Shown here: positions 8,467 through 17,024 of the stretch, one piece after another
Numbering within the stretch: position 1 is the stretch's first letter
Layout: every line of letters starts with the position of its first letter
Source of the DNA: an uncultured SAR116 cluster alpha proteobacterium
GTDB lineage: Bacteria; Pseudomonadota; Alphaproteobacteria; Puniceispirillales; Puniceispirillaceae
Reading direction: 5' to 3'
Length of the DNA stretch: 52,448 nucleotides
Assembly (NCBI GenBank): GCA_902547925.1
Contig: CACCQD010000010.1
Span: 1-52,448, forward strand
Program-made: the position numbers and the translations under genes
Notes under the pieces: model-generated
Database searches by the model: none
The model's input: only the letters and a program-made list of their open reading frames with translations
What the model was told of the DNA's origin: nothing

Positions 8467-8537
8467 TAATCAAATCTTTGACGCCGCCTTTGTTTTTCGA
8501 TCTTTGTTTATTGGGTGTGGGTGCCGTGGCGCAGACA

Positions 8538-9638
8538 ATGGATGACATTATCATCGGACAATCCGCCCCGGTGAAGGATCTCAAGCGGCTGATTGAAGTC
8601 GTTGCCACGGCGAGTACCAATGTACTTGTGTTGGGAGAAACGGGAACAGGCAAGGAGCTGGTGGCCAGAGCCCTGCACGCACAGTCCGGCCGCAAGGGCA
8701 AACTGATTTCTGTCAATTGCGCGGCGATCCCCTCTGAACTGCTGGAATCAGAGTTGTTCGGCCATGAAAAGGGTGCATTTACTGGTGCCGACAAGGCGAG
8801 GGCTGGCCGGTTCGAGATGGCCAAGGGCGGAACGCTGTTTCTTGATGAGATCGGTGATATGCCCTTGGCGCTACAGTCAAAGCTGCTGCGGGCGCTGGAG
8901 GACAAGGCCATTCAGAGAGTTGGCGGCGGCGCTGATGTGCCAGTTGATTTCAGGTTGATCTGTGCCACCCACCAGAAAATTGAGCAGAAAGTCGACGAAG
9001 GAAGTTTCCGCGCAGATCTTTATTTCCGGATCAATGTTTTTCCGGTGCAGGTGCCTACATTAGCGGAGCGGAGCGTAGACATTCCCCTGATTGCCGAAGC
9101 TATCCTCGGGCAGATGACTGCCGATCAGAATATCGTCAAACCCCAGTTGGACGAGTCAGCCTGGAGCGAACTGTCCCGCTACCCCTGGCCCGGAAACATC
9201 CGGGAACTGCGTAATGTTCTGGAACGCGCTGCAGTGCTGTTTGCCGGGCAGGCAATTAGCGGGAAGCATGTGAAGGAAAATCTGCTTCGCCTGAAAGTGC
9301 CGGACCGGCGTGAAGAGCAGGACGCATTGTGGGCGGCATCAGAGGATCTGATGGGAATCGACGGCAGTGCCTCACCCATCGTTGATCTGCCGTTGCCTCG
9401 TCCATCACATTATGCCGACTGGTTCAGCTACTTCGACACAATTGATCTACGTCGCCACCTGCGCGATGTCGAGGTGGTTCTTATAGAGGCTGCACTGGAA
9501 AAATCCGATGGCATGGTCAGCCATGCAGCTAATGCGCTCAAGCTGCAGAGGACGACGCTGATCGAGAAGATGAAAAAACTAATGATCGAGCGGCCGACAC
9601 CACCAAAAAGTGAGCGTAGTAATGAGTTGACCCCCTGA
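8538..9638 (+). CDS. fleQ: FleQ-like sigma-54 enhancer-binding protein (master flagellar activator) without N-terminal domain
   Basis: The protein (about 366 aa) begins almost directly at the AAA+ domain: Walker A GETGTGKE at about 33-40, GAFTGA at 79-84 and Walker B GGTLFLDEI. It ends in a Fis-type helix-turn-helix around 310-355 (VLIEAALEKSDGMVSHAANA). It therefore has the DNA-binding domain missing from the divergent FleT-like protein and lacks an N-terminal sensory domain. An in-frame GTG at 8526 and TTG at 8478 are alternative starts; neither has a clear ribosome site, and conserved sequence starts at DDIIIGQSAPVK. It probably activates sigma-54 promoters of the cluster, alone for fleT and with FleT for later genes, by analogy to R. 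sphaeroides. Confidence 0.8.
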   Translation: MDDIIIGQSAPVKDLKRLIEVVATASTNVLVLGETGTGKELVARALHAQSGRKGKLISVNCAAIPSELLESELFGHEKGAFTGADKARAGRFEMAKGGTLFLDEIGDMPLALQSKLLRALEDKAIQRVGGGADVPVDFRLICATHQKIEQKVDEGSFRADLYFRINVFPVQVPTLAERSVDIPLIAEAILGQMTADQNIVKPQLDESAWSELSRYPWPGNIRELRNVLERAAVLFAGQAISGKHVKENLLRLKVPDRREEQDALWAASEDLMGIDGSASPIVDLPLPRPSHYADWFSYFDTIDLRRHLRDVEVVLIEAALEKSDGMVSHAANALKLQRTTLIEKMKKLMIERPTPPKSERSNELTP

Positions 9639-9654
9639 ACCCCTCAAAGTTTGG

Positions 9655-9960
9655 CTAATTCCGATAACCAGACAGACCACGCAGCTTGGCGCCGGTAGCC
9701 TGTTGCGTCTGGCTCATTTCAGAAGTCATCTGGCTAATCGCTCGTGCATTGTCTGCCGCGCATGCCTCCAAGGCCTCAAAAAAATGCTTGTCATCCTCAG
9801 GTGCGTTAGCTGACGCAAAATCATGCAACATGCTGCGACGCGCAAGATCAAGATTGACAACCCGATCAAAATTCTGAGCAGCCAAAGCAGATTCGATCTG
9901 CTCATTATACCGAGTAAATTCTGTGAGGAACTCTATTTTTGTCATAGCGGCCTCTCTCAT
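9655..9960 (-). CDS. fliT: FliT-like flagellar chaperone
   Basis: This 101-aa all-helical protein lies immediately after fliS, where FliT (chaperone of the cap protein FliD) is expected. The start overlaps the fliS stop as TAATG; an ATG five codons later (9945) has a better GAGG ribosome site and may be the true start. FliT is poorly conserved, so the name depends on size, predicted helices and position. Confidence 0.6.
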   Translation of the reverse strand: MREAAMTKIEFLTEFTRYNEQIESALAAQNFDRVVNLDLARRSMLHDFASANAPEDDKHFFEALEACAADNARAISQMTSEMSQTQQATGAKLRGLSGYRN

Positions 9961-10385
9961 TACGTGGCACTCAGAGTTCTAGACACCTGGTCAGAATTCT
10001 GGCCATAAACCCCTCTCCAAGCATCCCGTATTTCGGAGAGTGACCCGATAATGCCCTCTAAATCCTCTGGGTTCTCTGATTTGGAGCTCGCTAACACTCT
10101 TTGCCTGGCGTATTCATAGAGGCGGAATAAATTTTCCGCTATCTCACCGCCCTCTTCAAAATTAAGGCTGGATTGCAGTGCATAAATAATCGTCAAGGAC
10201 CGTGACATGGACTTTCCACGCAACTCAAGATCAGCATTATTTTTTTCAAGATTCGCACAAAAGCTGTTCATGGAGCGGAGCAATTCGTCATACATCACAG
10301 CAATCAGGGCATGTGGATTGTCTGACTCAACTGCCGCCTCTCGCTCAGAATTGGCGTATGCGTGCATCATTTTTCTGTTTTTCAT
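9960..10385 (-). CDS. fliS: FliS flagellin export chaperone
   Basis: FliS binds the disordered C-terminus of newly made flagellin and prevents premature polymerisation in the cytoplasm. The 141-aa product has the family pattern: an N-terminal AYA...EREAAVESDNPHALIAVMYDELL helix, and later SLNFEEGGEIAENLFRLYEYARQRV. It is translationally coupled to the fliT-like gene. Its ribosome site is weak, and an ATG five codons in (10370) is an alternative start. A weak sigma-54-like element is at 10503-10517. Confidence 0.93.
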   Translation of the reverse strand: MKNRKMMHAYANSEREAAVESDNPHALIAVMYDELLRSMNSFCANLEKNNADLELRGKSMSRSLTIIYALQSSLNFEEGGEIAENLFRLYEYARQRVLASSKSENPEDLEGIIGSLSEIRDAWRGVYGQNSDQVSRTLSAT

Positions 10386-10463
10386 TTGATATGCTGACTC
10401 CCGATATGATGTCCTGTACCGAATCCAGTTGGCTATGACGCACGGTTATGCTACGGAATTACT

Positions 10464-10829
10464 ATGACACCTTTGGTTCCAGTTACTATTTCCCCTCCCA
10501 CCGCGGCATCGATGCCAGCGGCTCTGGGTGCTTCCGTGAATGCATTCGATGCAAACATCATGCCAAGCGGAAGGCAAACAATGCTCGGGGTAACGGGAAA
10601 ACCGGCATCTGAAACCCTGTCACGTGACTATACGCGCCATCCACAGCCGATGATCATCAGCCACCCAAGGCAAGCACCGTCCGCCGTCTCGAGTGAGCAA
10701 TTTCTTGCGGCTCGTAGCCTGATGGCACCTGCCTTTCAGCACAATATAATGGCAACCAAAATGGCCCGTATTTCCAATCTGCATGCTGAAGCACCTCGCT
10801 TTCGGGACCAGATCGACCTGCTGGCCTAG
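10464..10829 (+). CDS. Unknown small protein
   Basis: The 121-aa frame is open with plausible codon use but I recognise no family. The product is rich in Pro, Ala, Ser and Met, with no signal peptide or membrane segment, and ends PRFRDQIDLLA. It is divergent from fliS and convergent with the ClC gene, whose stop is three bases away. No clear ribosome site precedes the ATG. It may be a small flagellar accessory protein or a chance frame. Confidence 0.4.
   Translation: MTPLVPVTISPPTAASMPAALGASVNAFDANIMPSGRQTMLGVTGKPASETLSRDYTRHPQPMIISHPRQAPSAVSSEQFLAARSLMAPAFQHNIMATKMARISNLHAEAPRFRDQIDLLA
10503..10517 (-). promoter_or_regulatory. Weak sigma-54-like element upstream of fliS
   Basis: The minus strand reads TGGCATCGATGCCGC with correct GG-N10-GC spacing but CCGC in place of TTGC. 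It lies about 120 bases upstream of the fliS ATG and inside the opposite small ORF, so it may be chance. Confidence 0.3.
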
Positions 10830-10832
10830 GCC

Positions 10833-12560
10833 CTAGCTTCGCTCCAGATCGGTGACTTTTGACTGTAACGTCAGATACAGCTTGAATAGATCGGCTTCCG
10901 TTACCACCCCCTGAAAAGTTTCAGACTCGCGGTTGATGATAGGAATGCTCTCACCGACAAAATTGCTCGCCACCTCAATGGCTTGCTGCAGTGACGCATC
11001 ATGCTTGATTGATATCGGCTCCCGCATCAGATGCTGTCCCGCAGGTGTGCTGCTGTCTGCGCCCAGAAGCTCATGAAGCGCGACCTTACCGATAAATCTT
11101 TCATCATCTCCGGCCAGCACATAGCCCTCGGTTGCTTCAGCAGCCACAAGTGCAGCAATTGCGCTGGCGACATTGACATCATCAGCAAGGCGGACATAGT
11201 CAGGACTGACAACATCCATCACAGGAGTTTCCATCATTTCAATATGGCCGCGCCCCTGTGAAACGTCGATCTTGCGATCAAGTAACTGCCGGTCAAAGAA
11301 GGAATGGCCAAAAATGACGTTTGAGACCATGGTGCTGACCACAACGCTAAGCATGGCGGCGAGGGCAAAGTCATAGCTCATAGTCATTTCCAGAATAATC
11401 AACACACCAGCAACTGGAGCCCCTATGACTGCAGCTGCAACTGCCGCCATGCCACATATGGCGAGACCCGGTCCAGCAATTGAAAAACCCAAGAGGGAAA
11501 GAAGCCGACCGGCAACAGCACCCGCTGTCACTCCCACGAACATGGCTGGTGAAAAGACACCACCAAACATGCCAAAGCCTATACATACCGCCGTAACTAC
11601 TACCTTTAGAAACAGCAGTATTAGTAGATAGGCTTCTTCATAGCCGCCTCTGAGGACAGCAGCGACCGTGTCACCACCAAGCCCAAGCACCTCCGGTACG
11701 AACATCCCTATACACCCGGTCAGAGTTGCAGCAGTAAAAAGTAAGCGCGCCGGTGACCAACCAGATCCTGCGGCAAACGCGGCACTGCGGCGTAGGCTCT
11801 GCATGAACAGAACAGCAAGGAGACCAAATGCCGGGCCTGCAATCAGCGCAGCAGGCAGCAATTCGATCAGATTTGGTTTTAAGTCACCAATTGTGAATAG
11901 AGGATTAGCTCCAAAGACCCATTTACTCACCCACGACGCAGTGATACTGGCTATCGCGATGGGAGCAATGGCCCGTAGCGAGAAATGCCGCAAGATCGCC
12001 TCGTGGGCAAAGACCACGCCCGCAATTGGCGCGTTGAAGCCAGCCGCTATAGCTCCAGCCACACCGCAACCGATAAAGACGTCAGTAGTTATCCTAGAGC
12101 CAGTAATGTGGCGGATAAAACTGCCCATTGTCGCGCCAAAATGCACCAGCGGTCCATATTGACCGACCGATGCCCCTCCACTTGCCGAGATAAAAGCGGC
12201 CAGCGTTGAGCCAAAGCCATGTTTGACATCGAGTTCATTATCTGTGCGATGCGCGGCATAGATGCTGTCCGCCGGCCCATGCCAGCGGATGATGCCAAAC
12301 AGCTGGCGCACCACCAAAATGGTGCAGGCAGCAATCAGCAGGCTAAGCAACGGGCCAAAGGCGAGCGGCAAATCTCCAACATGAAGAACAAGAAAACTGG
12401 TCGAGGCCCGCAGCCCTGAAAGCCATTGCACACCAAGGACAAACCAGTTGGAAACAAACGCCATGATAAAGCCAAAACCAAGACCTGTGATGGTCACGGC
12501 AATCAGCGTACGTAGCAGAACAAGCTTTTGCTTTTCCAGATTGGCTTCCGCCTGAACCAT
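10833..12560 (-). CDS. ClC-family chloride channel/transporter with C-terminal CBS pair, gating glutamate replaced
   Basis: A membrane protein of about 575 aa with the ClC fold and two C-terminal CBS repeats (residues about 440-576). The second anion-binding motif, normally G(K/R)EGP, reads GQYGPLV at about 132-139, so the gating glutamate is Tyr. The proton-path region APIAGVVFAHEAI keeps the first Glu but has Ala where the E. coli protein has its internal proton glutamate. The GGVFSP motif is intact. These changes suggest uncoupled or channel-like anion conduction. The gene sits between fliS and fliD on the minus strand; a link to motility is not evident. A GTG one codon upstream (12563) is an alternative start. 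Confidence 0.9.
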   Translation of the reverse strand: MVQAEANLEKQKLVLLRTLIAVTITGLGFGFIMAFVSNWFVLGVQWLSGLRASTSFLVLHVGDLPLAFGPLLSLLIAACTILVVRQLFGIIRWHGPADSIYAAHRTDNELDVKHGFGSTLAAFISASGGASVGQYGPLVHFGATMGSFIRHITGSRITTDVFIGCGVAGAIAAGFNAPIAGVVFAHEAILRHFSLRAIAPIAIASITASWVSKWVFGANPLFTIGDLKPNLIELLPAALIAGPAFGLLAVLFMQSLRRSAAFAAGSGWSPARLLFTAATLTGCIGMFVPEVLGLGGDTVAAVLRGGYEEAYLLILLFLKVVVTAVCIGFGMFGGVFSPAMFVGVTAGAVAGRLLSLLGFSIAGPGLAICGMAAVAAAVIGAPVAGVLIILEMTMSYDFALAAMLSVVVSTMVSNVIFGHSFFDRQLLDRKIDVSQGRGHIEMMETPVMDVVSPDYVRLADDVNVASAIAALVAAEATEGYVLAGDDERFIGKVALHELLGADSSTPAGQHLMREPISIKHDASLQQAIEVASNFVGESIPIINRESETFQGVVTEADLFKLYLTLQSKVTDLERS

Positions 12561-12699
12561 CACAAACCCAATGCCGGTAGGTAAAACAGTAGTAAAAACA
12601 GTTGGTTAAAAAAATAAACCGTCACGTAGCCAGCAAAACCCCTTCTCAGCACTTAAAGCCTAGTGTTTGTTTGCGGTAATGGCACGAACTTTCATATCC

Positions 12700-12714
12700 C
12701 GGCATAAAAATTGC
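12700..12714 (+). promoter_or_regulatory. Sigma-54 promoter of fliD
   Basis: CGGCATAAAAATTGC matches the RpoN consensus at GGCA (-24) and TTGC (-12) with exact spacing. Predicted start is near 12726, giving an 80-base leader before the fliD ATG. The leader contains a short inverted repeat TCCAA-N4-TTGGA near 12775-12788. A second TGGCACG string at about 12680 lacks a matching -12. Confidence 0.72.
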
Positions 12715-12806
12715 AAACCAGTGTCGTAATAGAGAACGCATATCACCTAAGTCAAAAAGCTTAGTTCATGCACTCCAATAAGTTGGACTGAAAGCAGGTA
12801 AAAATT

Positions 12807-14432
12807 ATGGCAACAGACTATTTATCCGCTTTGAATATTGGCTCTGGACTCAATACAACCGAGATCATTGACTCAATTGTTGCGGCAGAGCGCGCGCCAC
12901 AAGAAGCTGCTATTACCAAAGGCAAGGACCAGAAAAACCTACAAATTTCGGGTCTTGGCCAGGTAAAGCAGAAGTTTAAGGATCTTGACACAAATATCAC
13001 GCCATTTGACGGAGCCATTGCACTCAGCGCAAAGAAAAGTGGCACTTCGGTTGACCTTGAAATTACCGACAAAGCCAAGGCCAAGGCATTCTCAAACCAA
13101 ATTGGGATAAGTTCATTAGCGGCTGCGGAAACACTGGTTTTTAGTGGCTTTAGTAGTGAGACAGCTGCGGTTGGCACCGGTTCATTGGCCTTTGCATTCG
13201 GCACATGGGCTTCCACTAACTCGTTTTCTGCAAATTCATCGCGGACCAATCAAACAGTCACAATCGATAGCACCAATAACACTCTTGCTGGATTGCGTGA
13301 TGCCATAAATGCAAAAAATATGGATGTCACCGCTTCAATCTTGAAAACGGGCGCAACCAGTTATTCATTGGTGGTAAAATCACGCGAGGGCGTCAGCCAC
13401 GCTATGCAAATCACTGCAACAGAAAATCCAGGAGGCAGTGGATTAGCAGACCTTGCTTACACGAGCGTGGATACAAACAAGCGAACCGTTACCGCATCTG
13501 ACGCCGCCCTGACTATAGACGGAACTTCAGTAAGCCGTGAGACTAATAAAATTGATGATTTAATCGATGGTTTAACAGTAACATTGAAAGCGACCACCAG
13601 TGCCGCTGAGACGATAAGCGCTGAATATGACAAAACTCTTGCAACCTCGATAATGGAAGCTTTGGTAGGTCAGATGAATGCGCTTGGGAGTAGTCTTGAT
13701 GAATTGTCTAAACGAGGGTTAAACGGAGCTGAACCAGGACCTCTTGCAGGGGATTTCTTGGTCCGAAAACTTCGCACACAACTTCGCAGGATGACTACAG
13801 ACCCTATAAATGGATTTGCAACTTCTTCAATTTATTTGGCAGATTTTGGTGTCAAAACAGGACAAGACGGCTCCATCACATTGGACAAAACAATCTTTGA
13901 AAAAAGATTTAATGCAGATCCCGACTCCTTCGCAGCGATTGTGAATAGCAGAGTTACTACAGGGAGCAGCCTTGTCAGCGCTACCGTTACTGGTAGCGAT
14001 TACAAACCTGGGGTTTATGCATTTGCTCTTGATGGAAGCGCCAACGGCACCATCGCTGGGGCAGCAATGACGAAAAACGGTGATCAGTACACAATAAGCT
14101 CCGGAGATGCACAAGGTGTAACAGTAACAAAAACTGGAAATGGCTCGAGTACCAATATTTTTATTGGCACGAGCTTGATCGAGTCATTAAAAAATTTCAG
14201 TACAAACGTTCTGACATCCACGGCCGACTTGGCGACAAAGCTTAGCCAATATAGGAAAGATTTGACTGATTACGACGATCGCTTAGCAGATTTGGATATA
14301 CGTATAGCTAGTGTTAGGTCAAATTACGCAGCGAAATTTGCAGCGATGGAGAGTGCCGTTACGAGCCTTAAGTCAACAGAAACAAGCATTAAAAACATGA
14401 TGGACTCCTGGCGAGCATCACTAAAACAATGA
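12807..14432 (+). CDS. fliD: FliD, filament cap protein (HAP2)
   Basis: FliD caps the growing filament tip and folds incoming flagellin. The 541-aa product starts with the typical FliD N-terminus (GLNTTEIIDSIVAAERAPQE), has a variable centre, and ends in a coiled-coil C-terminus (LTDYDDRLADLDIRIASVRS; YAAKFAAMESAVTSL). The ATG follows AGCAGGT, a usable ribosome site. It is transcribed from the sigma-54 promoter at 12700-12714 and is separated from fliS/fliT by the ClC gene. The gene is more AT-rich than the basal-body genes to the left. Confidence 0.95.
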   Translation: MATDYLSALNIGSGLNTTEIIDSIVAAERAPQEAAITKGKDQKNLQISGLGQVKQKFKDLDTNITPFDGAIALSAKKSGTSVDLEITDKAKAKAFSNQIGISSLAAAETLVFSGFSSETAAVGTGSLAFAFGTWASTNSFSANSSRTNQTVTIDSTNNTLAGLRDAINAKNMDVTASILKTGATSYSLVVKSREGVSHAMQITATENPGGSGLADLAYTSVDTNKRTVTASDAALTIDGTSVSRETNKIDDLIDGLTVTLKATTSAAETISAEYDKTLATSIMEALVGQMNALGSSLDELSKRGLNGAEPGPLAGDFLVRKLRTQLRRMTTDPINGFATSSIYLADFGVKTGQDGSITLDKTIFEKRFNADPDSFAAIVNSRVTTGSSLVSATVTGSDYKPGVYAFALDGSANGTIAGAAMTKNGDQYTISSGDAQGVTVTKTGNGSSTNIFIGTSLIESLKNFSTNVLTSTADLATKLSQYRKDLTDYDDRLADLDIRIASVRSNYAAKFAAMESAVTSLKSTETSIKNMMDSWRASLKQ

Positions 14433-14455
14433 TGCAATGAGTGAATATCTCTCGA

Positions 14456-14941
14456 TTAAAGAACATCCAATAAGGTTAGCTTTTTTGCAGCCACCCCAGC
14501 TAAAAATGGTATATTCTCATCTGTATCCAACATCCAACCGGGCAATGCCTTGGGCACAGTGTTAGAACGAAGTGCGAAGACATAGGCCCTAAAGGCCTTG
14601 CCTGCACTCTCAGCACTATAATCCTGAGTTTTTATTGGATCTTCTAACGCGCCAAATAATGGTTTCATTTTTCTCGGCTTGCCGACGCTTTCCTGCGTAA
14701 GCCTGAAATAGCAAAAGTCGTTTAATAACTCAGCCGCCGCATCCCCAGCTTCTATTTCGGACAAGAACATTAGCACGGCTTCCGCTTGAGCCTGAAATAA
14801 CTCAGCAGGTATGGGCGTATATTTCTCAGACAACGCTTCCGAATATTTAGCCGCAATTTTGTCAAGAGTGACCTCAGCAGACAAAAACTCTAAAGCAGTT
14901 CTGGCAACTGATATTTCATAAATCCAATTAGGGCAAAACAT
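14456..14941 (-). CDS. Unknown 161-aa protein between fliD and flagellin
   Basis: I recognise no family. The soluble, mostly helical product starts MFCPNWIYEISVARTALEFL, contains a QAQAEAVLMFLSEIEAGDAA segment and ends KKLTLLDVL. The ATG at 14941 is preceded by a strong AGGAG ribosome site, so it is preferred to the GTG at 14986. That site lies in the perfect palindrome AGGAGCTCCT (14944-14953), which could mask it. It is opposite in direction to fliD and flagellin and AT-rich. A role as flagellin-related chaperone or regulator (compare FlaF/FlbT in other alphaproteobacteria) is speculation; I see no clear similarity. Confidence 0.6.
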   Translation of the reverse strand: MFCPNWIYEISVARTALEFLSAEVTLDKIAAKYSEALSEKYTPIPAELFQAQAEAVLMFLSEIEAGDAAAELLNDFCYFRLTQESVGKPRKMKPLFGALEDPIKTQDYSAESAGKAFRAYVFALRSNTVPKALPGWMLDTDENIPFLAGVAAKKLTLLDVL

Positions 14942-15295
14942 CCAGGAGCTCCTCGGATCTTTAACGCTGCAACTTGAAATGGACACGGGCTACTCTTGGA
15001 TAAGCATTTTCTGCAGAAAAAACAAGTTGATTTAAACAAATTAAGTAACTGGAGTTAGGAGCTTTCTAATTTTTTTTTCAATTAAATCAATTAAGTAAAA
15101 AAATATAAAAAAAAATACTAATCTTATTTTAGATCTGTCGTTCTTGTTTGTGAACATATGGCAATAGTGCCTAACAATCGTGGGGGTCGTTTGGGTGCCT
15201 GAATCAAGCAAAATAGCCTAGTTTGGCGAGCTTAATTCAAGTCTCAACAAAGTTGTCTTTCACACATTTGCAGATAAACCGGAAGGAACACTAAG
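14942..15295. other. 354-base AT-rich intergenic region, flagellin leader
   Basis: This divergent gap holds poly-A/T-rich DNA around 15060-15125, then the flagellin leader. GGGTCGTTTGGGTGC at 15184-15198 has GG-N10-GC spacing and TGC at -12 but poor -24 flanks, a weak sigma-54 candidate. I found no convincing sigma-28 site (TAAA...GCCGATAA). A good ribosome site GGAAGG precedes the flagellin ATG. Confidence 0.5.
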
Positions 15296-16939
15296 ATGGC
15301 TATGGTAGTAAATACTAACGTTAGCTCTTTGATTGCTCAATCGGCCGCAAACGCAACAAACAAGTCACTCGACACAGCTATGGAGCGCCTTGCCACTGGT
15401 AAGCGTATTAATTCCGCAGCTGATGACGCTGCTGGCGTTGCAATTGCCAGTCGCCTTGAAGCTGAGATCAGAGGCGTTAATCAAGCGGTCCGCAACGCGT
15501 CAGATGCTCAGGCTATGATCGACACAGCCGAGGGTGCGCACATCGAAATCACAAGCATTCTTCAGCGCATGCGGGAAATTGCTGTGCAGTCTTCAAACGA
15601 CAGCAATAACGACAGCGACCGCGGTTATTTGCAGAACGAAGTCGACGCGCTCGCAAACGAAGTCGACCGTATTGCCAATACAAGCACTTGGGCGGGTAAA
15701 AACCTGATCAAAGCGGCAAGCAGCTTTAAATTCCTCTTGGGTTCCGAAAAAGCTGACAATGAGATCACAGTGTCAACAGCTGCAATGACAGGTGCTGCAC
15801 TCGGCATCAAATCAGGCAATGCCATTGTTGGCGCACAGGGCGCAACACTTACAGAAGTTGGTGACAATGTCCTTCAGGTGGGTGGAACACCCACAACTGG
15901 TGATATCTACAAAATGGAGATCAATGGCCAGAAGATTTGGGTAAAACTCAAAGTTGATGCAGGTGGAGCGACCAACTTTGACTATGAGTACTCAACAAAC
16001 GAAGGCTCGTCATACACCGGCGTAGTATCGTCTGCTTCCGATGAGCTTGTTGATAAGGGTGTTGGCTCAGTTGCTGCAATTCTGGAAGCTGCCATTGACA
16101 CTGTTCTTAGCACAAACCACCCTGGCACGGTTACGACTGCAGGCACAGACGGTAGCGTAACAATTACCCAGACCTTCGACGACAACACCGTATCTGGTAT
16201 CATGGATGATGGTGCGGCAGATACAACTGCTTCTCAAACAGCGATCGCCAAAGGCACAGGCTATAACGGTGTCGCTTCCACAACTTCTGTGAGTGGTGCA
16301 GGTGGAACAGTTGATTGGAGTGCTGTGGCTTCTACCGATGTAAAGGTCTTCAAAGTTGCCGTTCCCGCCTCTGTTGCAAGTGCCGATGAATTGAACCTTA
16401 GCATCAATGGAAACGCAATCTTTGCAGACACTGCTGTCTCGGCCATGACCGGATACGCTGAGAGCATTTCCGGTATCTCAAGGTTTGTTGATGAAAAGCT
16501 GCAAGCGGCCACCAATGCAGAAGGTTTCTCATTTGAGGTCGGTTTCCAAGGAAATGATCTGTACATCAAGGTAACTAAAACTGCTGCAGATTTGATTAAG
16601 AACCCTGCAACTACGCCGTACGCTTCTTCAACGTCTCTTGACGTTAATGATCAGGCCAGTGCAGCCAACGCAATTAACACAATTGACTCTGCTCTCGATC
16701 TGGTCAACTCACAGCGTGCCTCACTGGGTGCAGTATCAAACCGGATGGACTCCGCCATCTCTAACCTGACAAACATGTCTGTAAATTTGGCAGGCGGTAA
16801 GTCACGGATTGAGGACGCAGACTTTGCAGCTGAGACAGCTCAACTCACAAAGTCACAAATCCTTCAGCAAGCAGCAACTTCAATGCTTGCTCAGGCCAAC
16901 GCGTCAAAGCAGTCAGTGCTGAGCCTGCTTCAGGGCTAA
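15296..16939 (+). CDS. fliC: Flagellin
   Basis: This is the filament subunit. The conserved D0/D1 N-terminus (NTNVSSLIAQSAANATNKSL; GKRINSAADDAAGVAIASRL) and C-terminus (NRMDSAISNLTNMSVNLAGG; AQANASKQSVLSLLQG) are intact. Between them is a roughly 250-residue variable surface domain rich in Thr, Ala, Gly and Asp, lacking cysteine. The 547-aa length is intermediate. A GGAAGG ribosome site lies nine bases before the ATG and a strong terminator follows. It is the only flagellin in the window. The neighbouring TPR-sulfotransferase and methyltransferase are candidates to modify it. Confidence 0.97.
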   Translation: MAMVVNTNVSSLIAQSAANATNKSLDTAMERLATGKRINSAADDAAGVAIASRLEAEIRGVNQAVRNASDAQAMIDTAEGAHIEITSILQRMREIAVQSSNDSNNDSDRGYLQNEVDALANEVDRIANTSTWAGKNLIKAASSFKFLLGSEKADNEITVSTAAMTGAALGIKSGNAIVGAQGATLTEVGDNVLQVGGTPTTGDIYKMEINGQKIWVKLKVDAGGATNFDYEYSTNEGSSYTGVVSSASDELVDKGVGSVAAILEAAIDTVLSTNHPGTVTTAGTDGSVTITQTFDDNTVSGIMDDGAADTTASQTAIAKGTGYNGVASTTSVSGAGGTVDWSAVASTDVKVFKVAVPASVASADELNLSINGNAIFADTAVSAMTGYAESISGISRFVDEKLQAATNAEGFSFEVGFQGNDLYIKVTKTAADLIKNPATTPYASSTSLDVNDQASAANAINTIDSALDLVNSQRASLGAVSNRMDSAISNLTNMSVNLAGGKSRIEDADFAAETAQLTKSQILQQAATSMLAQANASKQSVLSLLQG

Positions 16940-16954
16940 GCTATAACAATATAT

Positions 16955-16987
16955 AAAAAAGGGCGGTCTTAGACCGCCCTTTTTTTG
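16955..16987. terminator. Strong intrinsic terminator after flagellin, probably bidirectional
   Basis: GGGCGGTCT / AGACCGCCC forms a nine-base-pair stem with a very small loop, followed by a run of seven or more T and preceded by a run of A. It would end the flagellin transcript on the plus strand and, read on the minus strand, also the convergent TPR-sulfotransferase transcript. Confidence 0.92.
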
Positions 16988-17024
16988 AATTCTATCGGAA
17001 ATGTTCTCATATCACAAATCGCAA

